Of a stretch of 64,000 nt of DNA, positions 37,801 to 50,700 are shown piece by piece. Numbering within the stretch: position 1 is the stretch's first letter; each line of letters opens with the position of its first letter. The DNA is taken from the NCBI GenBank assembly GCA_034687125.1, contig JAQGBZ010000184.1:1-64000 (forward strand). The letters are read 5' to 3'. Position numbers and translations under genes: made by a program. The DNA comes from Neelides folsomi. Its lineage: Eukaryota > Arthropoda > Collembola > Neelipleona > Neelidae. The notes under the pieces were generated by a model. The model saw only the letters and a list, made by a program, of their open reading frames with translations. It made no database searches and was not told where the DNA came from.

Positions 37801-40800
37801 GCTCTCTAAACATCTCTTGGAGATTCATTTTACCATTAATGGAAAATTATAGTCTTACTATTAGGTAGTTATTATTATTAGTTTATTAGTAATAGTCTGA
37901 TACTTAAAGTCTGTGGGAATAAGACCATAAATATGTAATATATACATTGTATAATTAGTCTCACTGCGGCTTATTTTCGATCAATTTAAGAAGCTTCTCA
38001 TTTCTAATGGTAAAGTGACAAATTATTCAGCTTGGTGAAGACATTAAAGGATTATTGATTTTGGCAAATGTCTTGTCTATAAACCTAATTTCAAGAATAT
38101 TTTGATACAAGCAATAATGAATTTCACATAGAGCTGCATACAACTTTGGATAAATAAATGTATTATATAGCAATGGTCGGAAGTTTCTATATTTTTCTAC
38201 TGCATGGAAGTTCGACATGTATTTATTCTTCTCCTTTCAATTAATGGGAAGCATAAAAGATATTAATGGGTATGGGAAGGGGAGTTCCTCTTCGTGAATT
38301 AACTCACTATATCCTAACCATTATAACTTGTTTTCTTCTAACACATAAGGACTATATCACGATAAAGTTTGGAAAATACTTTTCCGAAAAGTTGAATTTT
38401 TATGGAAGCGATCTAAATAAATTAAAGAAGTCTCATATTTCTCCTTCACTCGTCTCATCATTTTAATCCTGGGGTTTCCTATAGGTCTTTTAAAAGGGAC
38501 AAATAAGATACCGAAGAAATCAACCCAATTCATTCACCCGGTCGGTTCCTATCGTAAAATATCTCTCAAAATGAGTGAAATAGGAGATATGGTCTTTTAT
38601 TAGCAGAATCTACACAATCTACCAAAGTACGTATCTTATCTTTAAGTAGGAAAAATTGCTGCGGCTGCACTTTTGAAGCCTCAAAATAAAAAATAAGTAA
38701 CATTATGAAAGAATGAAAGAACGCCCTTCTTTTTATATTGATTCTATACGTGTTGAAGGAACCCATATCACGCACATGGATAAGTACTAATTTACAATAC
38801 AGTATATTATATTGAATAGATAGTATAACAACTGGCTAGATGAAACTTTGTAATAAATTTTATATGAAGTCTTAAAGTAGATGAATATGAAGTGCGATAT
38901 TATTCCAAATCTGAAATAGAGCCCTAATATTTATACTCTTATGAATTGTAAATGAGAATGAAAGCTTCCATTACATCCTTTTGTTTGCAAAGCTATCTGC
39001 GATGGTTTTCCGCCAATCTTCTGGGTCGGGTCTTGTGGAACCACTTGGAAGGAATAATTTGTGGCCATTCGCAATCCGCCAATTTCTAATAGGAAAACTT
39101 CATTCGATTCTTCTCCGGACGTCTCTTGCCTTCCGCTTCGCCCAGAAACTTCATCAACTACCTGAAAAATACAAAACATTTCTTAAGAATTTAGTCAGAA
39201 TTTCTTCAAAATGAAAAAAATTCTTGTTTGTTTAAATCATTGAGAATCAACAAGGGAGAATGAGAGTGGAAAATGAGCTAGATACATGTATAACTACACA
39301 AACTAACAAATATTTTATATTATGTAGATATAATACATACATAATGTATATTGCACAGCTGCATCAACAGAAATTCATATTAAATATGTATGTATAAGAA
39401 TTTAGCCAATCATTTTCATTATGTGCATGAAAAGAATGCGATTCTTTTTTTTGAATTTTTGAGGTCTGGTCTGGTCCTCTCACCGAGGAATTTGTAAAAA
39501 GGTAACGTAGACATCATAATTTACGCCTAGCTTTGGGCCAAAATGACAGAATACGTCCATGAAAGTAGGTATGTGTTTATTTGTCTTGTGGTTCAATAGT
39601 ACATCTTCTTTCCCTTACATTTGAATGTCATCGTGAATCAACCGCAGAAATCTCATTCTACTCGGGTTTTCCATTTCCAACTCCTTTTCCAATCCAGGGG
39701 AATTTGGTTTGGAAGAGAAAGTCTTTGAAGACGCTCAATTGTTTCTTCGACTTTGTCAAATGAGGTTTCCGCACTGTTTTCGTTTCAAAGGAGAGCAAAA
39801 TATTCTACAAGCATCGCCACTTCCCACACATTGATTTAAGTTTCGTATACACGTAAGTAGATAACAAAATTCAGTCTTGGAGAACAAATCCAATTCTTAT
39901 GAAAGTGAACTCAATAACAAGTATAACATATTTGAATTCAATTCCAATTCATTTCTTTGAGTTTAATCAGATGATATCCCATTTGTTATGGGTTCTTTTT
40001 ATTGTTGAAATACCTTACATTTATTTTAACTTATGCTTTTAATGAAATTCCATATTTATTGTGGAATGATCTGATTACTTATTGTGAGTTCATTCATAAC
40101 ATATAAAATACATAATACCCTATAATGTTTCTAAAACAGAAAACGCAATCTTAGAATTTCTTCCCGAATTGTTCTTTTCTTTTTCTTGTGGGTTTCCTTT
40201 ATTGTATGCAGCGGAAATTGAAAGTTTCTCCCTTCCTATTCGCATCCGGGGAAGAAATAAATTTTCAGTTTGATTTATCACGGCAGCTAAATTTTCATCG
40301 ATCTCCCAATTCCCAAACTGAATTATGTTCCTCCCTACGTCCCTACTGAGCCATAAAATATGCATATATTTATATTTATTAGATCTCGCGTGATATTATT
40401 AAGTTAGATATATAATTGAACGTTGAACGGGTTTGTTCTGCCAAACGTAATGATTTAATACTTCAATTCCCCTCTTTACACATTTTAACAACTAGGGCCC
40501 TTTCATGCGACAAATTTTGCATAATTCTAATTTTTCATGCGAATTGTGCTAAATGTTAAATTTGATCAATTCATAGTGTCAGAAATGGTAAAATGGTAAT
40601 TCAATTGGCACATTTATGAACTTGACAGTATTTCTTTAAAAGAGAAATTTAACTTACTATTATATTTATTATTATTTAATAAAGTTACGTAATTGACAAA
40701 ACGGCTCAATAAGCTTTCTGCCCCGATTTCCAGAAAGTTAATAAATAGCAGATACACATATGGCGATATTTCAAATACTTGAGAATATTAAAACTTAAAG

Positions 40801-43800
40801 TTAATAATGAACACAAGTGTTGGGAAATGTTGGGCCAATATAAATTTTAAGTATCAACAATTTGCATATTCATTATTCAAAAAGTTTCGAGATTCCGACA
40901 TTCCTTGGATAAACTTGTAGGGTCGACTTAAATTTAGTGTGGAGGAATATGCAAAAAAGTTCTTAAATATATTTGGCAGAATAACAAAAGCAAGAGGAAA
41001 GGTGAGCAAGTTGAAAGTTACAAACAAGAATTACGTATGGACAGGTAGTTAATTTTATCAAAGGGGTATAAAGGCTCATCCACATGAAGAATCGGACTCG
41101 TTCATTATTTTAAGGCATCGAGGCGTCATGTTCAGTTCCAAGGAAAAAACTGTTTAAAATGCCATAAGCCCCTTCATTCAATTATGACTTAATGCAATTT
41201 CCTATCACGACTGTTTCCTTCTTCATGTAGGAAAATGCTAATTTTTAAACACTTCAAGGACCCATGTCAATCCCATACAAGATACTGCGTTTATTAATAA
41301 TACTACATTTAATTTTAAATTCTTGAGCTCTTATGTCATTTAGATATTTAATTTGGAAACAGATAACATCTATCAATTAAATTTTTAACATGATCATATT
41401 ATTTTCTAAAATAAAAAGAATATACGACCTAGAGTACTATGTAGCACTACGATATTAAAAAGGTCAGTAAAATATTGGGTCAAATATTGGTTTAATAAAG
41501 TGAATTTTCCTCTTTGAGCTCTAAGGAGGTCATCGTGGCTTTCGGTTTTCGTTTGTGGCTTTCGCACGCCTCGTTTCGGATCGAGGATGAGAATTTACAG
41601 AGATGTGATTAATTTCACTAATTATCCCTCTCCTCCGCCCCTTTTCTTTGAGAGCCAAAGAATTCGAAAATTTCAGCCACGAACTTGGATGGGCTTTCAA
41701 GGATGGTCAAACTTTTCACTTACCATAATCCTAAATCTTTCTTTTACTTTATAAATTACCTATCATTATCAAAAACCAATCTAGCCTTTAAATCTCTTCG
41801 AGTTCGAGGAAATGTGTAAACAATAATTTTTTCCGTTCATTTACTACTTAGCATAAACTTATTTTTGACTCATATCAAAAAATATATAATAATACGAGCC
41901 TGTCATCCGTAACCTACGGGTCACTCAGGGTTAGAGATTTGGTGCTTAAGTCGAGGGAACACCGCTGGATATCAGGGAATCGATTAGTACAAACCCCATT
42001 CCGATCGGATCATCCCAAAGGGCTGTAGGCTTGATGACGTGAAATTAGAGTCACGTATTATATATATGATGTTTAGGTATATTTAGAATATAAAAAGCAT
42101 ATAAACTTATTTTATTTATTGAATGAATTTTTTAATTTACAAAAAAATATATAAAAATGCAATACATAATGTAAGTTATTGTACTACAATACATTTTTAA
42201 ATATTCTAAGAAGCTCCTTTGGCATCTTCAGGGTTAAAATTATTGGTCATATAGATTGACGTGAATTGGGTAAAAAAATTCCATTCATCCCAAATTCCAA
42301 TGAAGCGTGAATTTTAGTTTTTCCTTTTGTCTATTGTGGACTTTAAATAAAATTTGATTCGCAATCTTCTTCACCACATACTACCATATATGAGAAGAAC
42401 ACTTCAATTCAATGTCTAATATCTTCAGTATGAAATAAAGATGGGTCCAGTACTCTATAATGAGACTGAATAAAAGATGCTAATAAGGTAATATGCAGAT
42501 GTCATAAAATTGCAAGTATTGCAAATAGTAATGTTGTACTTATATCTAATAAAATTTATTTCTATTACTAGAACTAATGATACCACTGCCACCACACTGA
42601 TATCTTCCTTTTTTCAAAATAAGTATACAGGGCTTACTTTTAATGGTTTGGCATGCATTTGGATCTCGATTCGACCATAATGCTTCTTAGGATGGGATAA
42701 TACATAAAGACAAGTGGTGGCAGCCTCATCTTTATACTACTTACAATTACAATGGTATATAAGAAAGAGATGAAATGGTAGATGACTATTTATGTTATAA
42801 TGAATCGAAGAGTTCATGGTTGACTCGTCTGGATTTGCCTATTTCGTATCTCAAGAGGAACGCCATTCATAATGAGAGGACAAAGGAAACGTGTGAACGT
42901 GGAAGTGGAAGATTCTCTTTACCTCATCACTCATCTCATATTAGCCATTTCATGTATGATTATTCTAATAACTCTATTCGCGGAGTGATGATTTTTTACA
43001 CTTTAATCGCATGATGAGGTTTCATTTATAAATATAATCGCGAATCCATGCAGGGAATAAAAAGTTTCTGAGAAAATGTATCTTAGGTAGATTGATGCTT
43101 ATTAGTCATAATATTGTTATCAGTCACTTAAAATTTGTTAATTAACCTTACCACTCTGGCATCTTATTTAGAAAAAAATTTAAATTCTTAAGGTGCCTTG
43201 AAAAAACACCTTCTACCTTTTGATCATCACGATAAAAAGGAATAATTTTGAAATGGGAAGGTAGCGTTTAACATGGAAGTGAATTAATTATTTCTACTTC
43301 CAATACATTAAATTTTCATATTTGATAATCAATTCTCTAAAAAATTCAAAATACAGACATACAGTGCGATAATATTTATTATATTACAAAACTATAATAT
43401 TTATAAACAACTCGTGTTTTATGTGAATATTTCTATATGAGAATTCCTGATATCAAGAATCACAAGTTCGTTCGATTTTTATACATAATATGTAAGATTT
43501 GGAGATTATAAATCCCTAAAGTTTGATAAGCAATGACGATGACGATTGCAATATAAAGATACAACGTAAATTTCATGCTATGCAGGCACATTAACACACA
43601 TGATATAATGCTTATAACTATAGGTAAGATACACATTGTACTATATGAAGAAACAGTGGACTGCTAAAAAATCATTATTTGTTATTAATATCCACAATCA
43701 AATACCCTTGAACCTTCGATATTTTAATAATTAACTTGTGATCTTGAAACGTCTTTGACCAATCACAATTGAATTCCATCATGGTTATTAATTTCTAATT

Positions 43801-44536
43801 TGAACCTCCTACAAGCTTTGATTAATCGTGATTCATATGCAGATGTAAGGGAAAGATGTTTTCATGATACAAGGTAATTTTACTATTATTAAAAGATTAC
43901 TTGATATCTGCACCGATGAAGTCCCCATGTGTGAAGCTCGCAATATCTGACTCGAAAGGAAACAGGTCCTTTGATATTCCTGGGATATTTCCATTGAAGT
44001 GACGCCATTCGAAATCCCGCTTCTCCCTCCAATTCATCAATATCTAATAATAGAATAATGAACAATGATCATCTATTATTAGGAAAGCATATTACCTAAT
44101 AATAAAATTGAAATGTGGAAATAAACATCAGAAATGCTACAATTGTTGAAGCAAAGATGAACTAATAAAGACTCATGAAATACTTTATATAAAAATAAAA
44201 AAGAATTTTAATAACGGAACATCAATTTATCAATTTACTAATACATGGATAAGCTTCTCAAAGGTTTCTTACTATAATGTACAAAAAATTGAACAAATGT
44301 ATTTGCTCTATTTTGAATGGGAATAAATGAATGAAAATATAAACGAAAAAATGGACGATTTTGTTACAAAATTGAGCATGAAATTGTTATAAAAAGAGAA
44401 TCTAGAAAAGATATATTTTTGTATATTATTTACTTGAGATTGAGTGTGTAATGGCGATGAAGTGAGCAGCGAAGAGGAAAACGAGAGACGATAAGTGTCG
44501 GATGAATCTCCGTCGTCTCCTCTCGACGGCCTCCAT
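34807..44536 (-). CDS. Unrecognised type I membrane protein: signal peptide, fibronectin III, ZP-N domain, transmembrane helix
   Basis: I do not recognise this gene as a named family. Exons: 44536-44434, 44043-43901, 39161-38975, 37722-37590, 36137-35961, 35341-34807; 425 codons with every junction in phase. Residues 1-34 form a signal peptide with a strongly basic start (VERRRRRFIRHL) and core SLVFLFAAHFIAI. Residues ~36-143 look like one fibronectin III domain (SLQWKYP, FRVRYCEL, LRMATNYSFQVVPQ, closing QTKG). Residues ~148-240 look like a ZP-N domain: cysteines 152, 181, 203 and 236 in the usual four-Cys arrangement, GPFFGGRISV, and an NGS sequon at 208. A linker without cysteine, including SKRRGK at 289-294, leads to a transmembrane helix at ~343-364 and a Ser/Glu-rich tail ending in EVEVELEFEFSEE. 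No ZP-C domain is encoded. The start exon begins just after an acceptor (TTTCAG/TTGAGCC-ATG), so a further upstream noncoding exon is expected. Probably an apical extracellular-matrix or surface protein (inference). Confidence 0.8.
38976..43900 (-). other. Introns and the 4.7-kb intron 2 of the FN3-ZP-N gene
   Basis: Apart from coding exon 3 (39161-38975 at its left end), the stretch 39162-43900 is a single large intron dividing the FN3 domain. It is AT-rich. The open frame at 40120-40365 has no usable donor, and the frame at 42775-43014 has no family resemblance. The only compositionally odd part is 41889-42058, listed separately. Confidence 0.5.
41889..42058. other. GC-richer 170-bp island with short inverted ends, in intron 2 of the FN3-ZP-N gene
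   Basis: A block near even base composition inside very AT-rich intron. The outer edges read ATAATACG on the left and CGTATTAT on the right, an 8-bp inverted repeat. It has no long open frame. Minus-strand ATCGATTCC resembles a Pol III B box core, but no convincing A box was found, so a SINE or structured RNA is only a possibility. Confidence 0.35.
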
Positions 44537-44728
44537 GGCTCAACTGAAATTTAAAATTAAACAGTTAAAATCACTGTGTTCACTTCGGTATTTCTATTGA
44601 GCTATTGGACGGATCTGTCTTTAAAAAATTGTTTTAACATGGCAAGATCCCGATGAACAGACCGGTAATCACCGAGAAATTGTAAAAACACAATAAACGT
44701 TGGAATCTTAATTGACAATTACTACCGG

Positions 44729-44753
44729 AATCACTTGATTACATCAAGTGATT
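44729..44753. repeat. 25-bp palindrome upstream of the FN3-ZP-N start exon
   Basis: AATCACTTGAT, spacer TAC, then ATCAAGTGATT: perfect 11-bp arms. It lies about 190 bp upstream of the ATG exon at 44536. TCAAGTG/CACTTGA half sites resemble NK-2 class homeodomain sites, so it could be a regulatory site (inference only). Confidence 0.4.
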
Positions 44754-47700
44754 CATTTTACTATATAGTATACATACCTTTTTAAATTACATAAAAAGTT
44801 GCAGGTTGTAGACGTAGTGTTTATTTATACAAGAAAGTTATTTTACACATCAACTAACTAGTACAATATATTTGTAATTATAAATCGAATAGGTATGTCG
44901 CAGAGAGTAATTAATTACATATGATATTCGTATTTTATCGACTAGCTATGTGATTAAATCTTCTACTGATTTTTAAAATTATAAAAAATGTCTTGTATTA
45001 TAAAAAATGGCAAAGGATCCTCCATTGTATAATTTTGATGGGAAGTTGAGTTTAAGGTTGAGCTGATAAGTTTGACCTTAAATACCCATTTATTGCCTAT
45101 GAATATCATAAAATTAATTTATTATTCTTGAATAAAACGCACACATTTCATAAGGAACTTCATGGTTCTTATATGCGGTCGCCTTAATTTCTCCTATAGA
45201 TTAAACTGTCTATTGTTGAATTGACTTTTACGATGATTAAAAGTATATAAATCCTATAAGTCTTTATTTTATCTTTCCTCATGTGAAACTTTTTCATATG
45301 ATGAACTCCGGAAGAGTCGAGGAGTGAAAGAAGAAAATAATCTCGTTCATCAGATTCCAATTTTCCGAAGGAGCGGAGAGATACAAAACAGAGGGAGATT
45401 CCTCAAGGTACTTTTCATTCCTCCAACGCTCCATTTTATTATATGCCTTTCCTCCTCCATATACCTAATATGACTCGTAAAGATGAACGATAGATCCTCT
45501 TCGTTTGTTAGTAGGTGTCCGATTAAAGGGGTAAGAAACGATGTTTTTGTAGCAAATGTCAAGAAGTTCATGAGAGCATGGAAGGGAACGGATCCATTTC
45601 ATAGGTTAACTCCTTCATTTAAATTCCTCTTTTATTGTTGAACCAACTCCTATGATCTTATTAAGCCCAAGAAGCTCAAACTTTCCCGAGCTTGAACAAA
45701 TCTTTTTGTAATAATGGAAATTCCAAATATCACCTATTATACTCGTTTAAGCTTATAGTACCAGCTTTATAATTTTAATACTTCTTTAGTAAAATTGCAA
45801 ATGCTAACAAATTACATTACTTTACTTATGTGCAAATGTACAAAGGGCTTTATTATAAATAGGGTTTACATTATTTCCATTATTCTGTTAAACCCATATC
45901 AAAAAGATATAACAAATCATGTAAACCACGTTCTAAATACTTAGGGTTAGTAGCAATGACTTTTGTGTAATTAAATGATTTTAATGCTCTTTTCTTAATT
46001 TTCCCTCACACAAATAAGAACAAATTTTAAAGAGAGATTCTTTGTAACAATGCAATAACAATCTCATCCTTAGAACAAAACTCGTTAGGGGCGAGCGTTA
46101 GACGATTAGCGAGCATTAGATGATGTTCAATTGCTGAGAGATTCAAGTGATGTTTAATGCTCAGACATTTAAGCGACCCTTTAGCCTCAAAGAATATCTT
46201 TAATAGAAAAGGAGCACACAATTGTGTGTTGGCAAAACCTCCGTACCAAATCTCGTGTGATTAAGCAGAAAAGAGTTGTAGAAAAGTCTTGGAGTGGCAG
46301 AGCCAGAGAATTGGTGTGAGAGAAAAAAAGAGATTCCCCTACTCCACTTAATTGTACGTACACTCTCTCATAAAGGAGTTAAAGAAGGGAGATGAAGTGA
46401 GACGGAGCTTGAGTTTGTGTCAATGGGGAATTATAACCCTCTTTTGCCCTTTCTCATTAATTCCCACCTCATAGAGATGAACTTGCTAATTGACACAGTC
46501 AATTACAGTCAAAGACCTGTGGGCTTAAGCTTTCAGCAATCCTCTTAAGTTCATTAATAAATATTCTTTTATGTATAAATACTTTAGTAGATGTCTGTGT
46601 ATTAGTAACAATATATTTTCGTATCATCGAATTTGTTTAGCACATTTGGTCCATTCTGTTCATTCATTCTGGGAAATAAAGTATTTGAATACCTAGTACA
46701 GATAGTTTAGAGTTAAATTCATAGTTGAAATTTGATGGCTATAATACGTGAAACAAAGGTGTTACGAAGACAGTAACAACCATATCATTTCCATTATAAC
46801 TAAACTACTTTAAGTACAAAAGAATCATCAAGGAGCTTAAAATTCCTCGAGCGTGGCCGTAGCCATCTCTAATGCATCAAAACGTACGTTATATAACCCC
46901 AAACATTTAACCTCGATCTCCTCCATCTTGCAGTTGAAGTTATTCATTCATGAATTATTTGAGAAATTCATTAAACTTTGTAATAAATTGGAACAAAACT
47001 CTCAAAGTTCAAAGGGAAGAAAATGGAAATTACCTTTACCCAGAAGTTATTTCACCTAAAATAATGAATATTTATACAAAAGCTACATTATTTATACGAA
47101 ATTATATAAGATGCATTTACAATATAACGATACTAACATTTAAAATATGTAAAATAAATATTGTTAGTATTTATAATAAATCTCCTATGTGTTTTGGGAA
47201 TACAACACATTATTCATACAATGGAAATCTGAAGATTGAATAGAATTCAATTGTATGTAATAAACTTTAAGTAGTTGTTTGTAAGTTAAAAAGAGAGAAA
47301 GAGAGTTTGAAGATCAACAAAGAATTTCCAAAAGAATTTTGAGTTTGAAGTCTCGCAAAGTGTTAGGAAAGCACTTGAGATCGTGAAGGAATAATGTGGA
47401 AGGTAATTTATTTGCTTAAAGCCTCCTTCAAAGCGGCCTGGACCAAGTTTGATTTCGGATCCAGCAAATTGTAAAATGTGAAACGAATTTTGACTAAAAT
47501 CGGGTTTTCATATCCTGTTATCATTATTTTGCATATATTTGATGGTCGGTTGGGTCCTTAAAAGCTTGAGAGTCTCGGCCTACTTGTGTTTGCCCAATGT
47601 TGCGGCGGCGAATCCTCCTCATCTCCGTGGTCCATATTTTATGACATTCTCCTCCATGGATTGTGTGTCAGCCCGGGGGATGGGAGCTAATGAAGCTCCC

Positions 47701-50700
47701 CAATGCTCGTAAAATAATGAGTCCGCCTCATCGGCAGCAACAGCAGGAGCCACCACTCCAATTTTTATGCTTTGGTTCTTTCGGACCTCCGCGTCCCGAT
47801 TACATACTCCACATCTCGACAATGGCCCCTCTCCCCCACTAAACTCCACCAGATTATGGGAAATAGGGAGAGTGGAGAGAGAAGATTCCTACTTTATGGC
47901 GACTCTCCCAGGAACCAAAGAGTCCGTTCACCTCATTTCCCTCTTTTTCAAACCTCTTTAACCTTAAACTCTTTTCTGGGCCTTCTCCGTCCCCATTTAC
48001 CAATTTCACCAATCACGCACGATTTTTTTCGTTTCTCAAACCTAACACATGTTCGAATGTTCTTTCCTATCAAAGTGTGATTATTGGGAGATAATCCACC
48101 AGATACTAATCTGGTTTTAACTCTTTGGATTCCCTCAATAATGGTCGAAAATGACTGTTAAAAACAGGTTCTTTACATAATGCGCTTTCTAGGTTAATTT
48201 CCTAAAAAATGATACAATAGGCATAATCCATTGGATTACATAAAGTAGGTAAATAGGAAAAGAAGAGAAGTTGTGCTCTTAAAATCCCCATTACTTTTTC
48301 CTACTTCCGTAAAGGTAAAACTTGTCTAATAGGAATTGAATAGCACAGTGGATTAAACCTTAATAAACGACTTTTTGAACACAAATAGTCCGATTGCATT
48401 TCATCCCATCGTAAATATTGAGCTCAATATATTTTTTAGAGTGAAATTCCAATTTGGCATAGAGGAAATTTTGAAATCAAATAGCTCTAACAAAATCTTT
48501 ATTTTTCCCTCAATGTCAGTATTTGTTTTGAGAGGTCTTTAGCTCTTGTGCTTTTAAATGTTGTTTTTTAATGCTTCGATTCTCCCATTGTTTATAGTAA
48601 GTAAAGTCCTGAGCAATTGTTTTGTTGTAAAAATTGTTCCTTCTTCCTTTCCGTCCTTAACGAGTCATCACGTAAGATAATCCATGTGATTAGAGGGGAA
48701 TTGAAGATCCTCCTCATCTTCCATTCTTTCCAAGTACATTTATAAGTACATGGTATTTATCATCTACTCTTGTTGAATATAAGTACATGTACATAACAAT
48801 GATATGCCTTGGTTGGTCCATTCCTGCGTAAGCTCACTATTAGAATAATTGTTTAAAGGTCATTATTCGCTGGGTAGGATGGAAGCATGGAAGTCACGGC
48901 ATGGACGAGGGAAATAATAATACACAATTCCTACTTATTTACTATAAGTTACAATACAGAGGGCATGGTGGTGCGTTTCAGGGAGTTCATTATTAAAAAG
49001 AAAACATTTGAAGTGAAACAAGAAAAATGCACTTGGACTTTATATCAATATTAAGTTTATACACATACCTACTTACACTTACATACCCGAAAGTGTAATG
49101 CGATGCGGTAGAGAGAAATGCAAAAGCTCCAACACTTTTTTTTATCTCCTAAGCATCTCTTTAGGCAGTCGCCAAGAAGATGAAAGATACAGCAAGTAAA
49201 CGTAAAGATAAGGTTAACAAGAAGTCTAAAAAATAATCCTTGTGAGATTTAGACGATTTTATATTTTCAGTAGTTTGGAAAACTTTAAATATTTAATAAT
49301 ATAAAGACAATCTGTATTATTTATCATTTTGTACATGTACCATAGAGTACCTGAATCGAATTATATTTAAATATAAAAGAGAAGATAATTTAATAAAGTT
49401 GATTTAAAAAGAAATGATTCATGGGAGCAGCCTTAAAGTTTTTCTTATCTTTTTAAGCTAATAATAATGAAACATACTAACATTACTAACGTCTGTATGG
49501 ACAAAGATAAAATGAAATTTTACTATTCTTTTTGTGACTTGTAAAGTGCGTTGGGAGAATTTACAATGAAAGTGGTTTTAGGTCCAAAAAGCTCTGGGTC
49601 CTTTTTTATTTCTTTAAGAGAGATGAGACAAGTTTATTGTTTCTTCAACGCCTCGACACTCACGAGAGCTTCTAGATATAAAAAAATGTTTTCTCCGATT
49701 TCCACTCTTGTTTGCATAATTCCTCCTTAAAATTATTTATGAATGCATTTACTATATTGCTAAACGCCCCTCTCCCAGCGAATCCGCGAGGCAAAAAGCA
49801 ATAACAGATACCTTATTTTTGTTTTCAATCTCTAATATTCTTATTTTGTCACTCCTCCCTACAAATATTTTGGCTGATATTTTATGTATGTCGAGATGTT
49901 TTCGCATTTTCCCAGTTTTGTAAACTCATGTCAGCTTTCCCACAATTTACTTTTATGATTGAAGGTACTCTGCTAATTGGGAGCTTTGAAAATTGAAACG
50001 CAATAGTTAATCGTTGATCCTATGATCAAACTTCAAACATTTTCACTTCAAAGTTGTTTTTGTTCATTGAAATTCTAATTTGAAGGTTTAGATTCTAAGT
50101 GATTTATAATTGCATTTGCGAGCCCCTTTAACCCAATTACCAATATTACAAATATTCAAAGAGAATTGATGATGATGGGAGTTAGGAAACGTGAATTTGG
50201 GGGATAAAGGGAACTTTATGAAACACTCGCACAGTTTCAAGTATGTGGCTCAATTTTATATCAATTTTGGGGAAAATAAATAGAAAAAGCTTTACAAACG
50301 TCCCATCATCACGTTTGGAACTGAGAGTGGGTATGTGCCTTGGGAGTAAAGTAGGCTAAATGTTCTTTCCCCAAAATACAATTCATGTTATAGCATGATT
50401 TAATATAATAGCCTTTATACCATTAAATATGGTCCAGAATCCATATCCGCTTAAGGATAATACTCATTTAAGCCTAAATAGCCAGAATTGTAAAGAGTGT
50501 ATCATCACTATCTGTTCTGTACAATTACTATTAGTATCAGTAGAGTGACTCCAGCCTTAAGATCAAACAAGTGTGAAGAAGAATCCTATGAGACTTAACT
50601 TAATTAAAAGAATCTTCGCTCACATTTCGTCCAAAGATGGATGTCCTCTTAAAAATAATTGGAAGAGAGGAAAGGCCTAATCTTCCAATGAAGAGTTTAC

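Noticed and set aside
40120-40365. Minus-strand open frame in the large FN3-ZP-N intron, starting after a CAG acceptor
   Set aside because: It reaches a stop before any usable GT donor, and FN3 exons 2 and 3 already join into a complete domain without it.
47619-47961. Open frames on both strands in a GC-richer island
   Set aside because: No family match; the minus frame ends without a clear upstream exon. Could still be regulatory.
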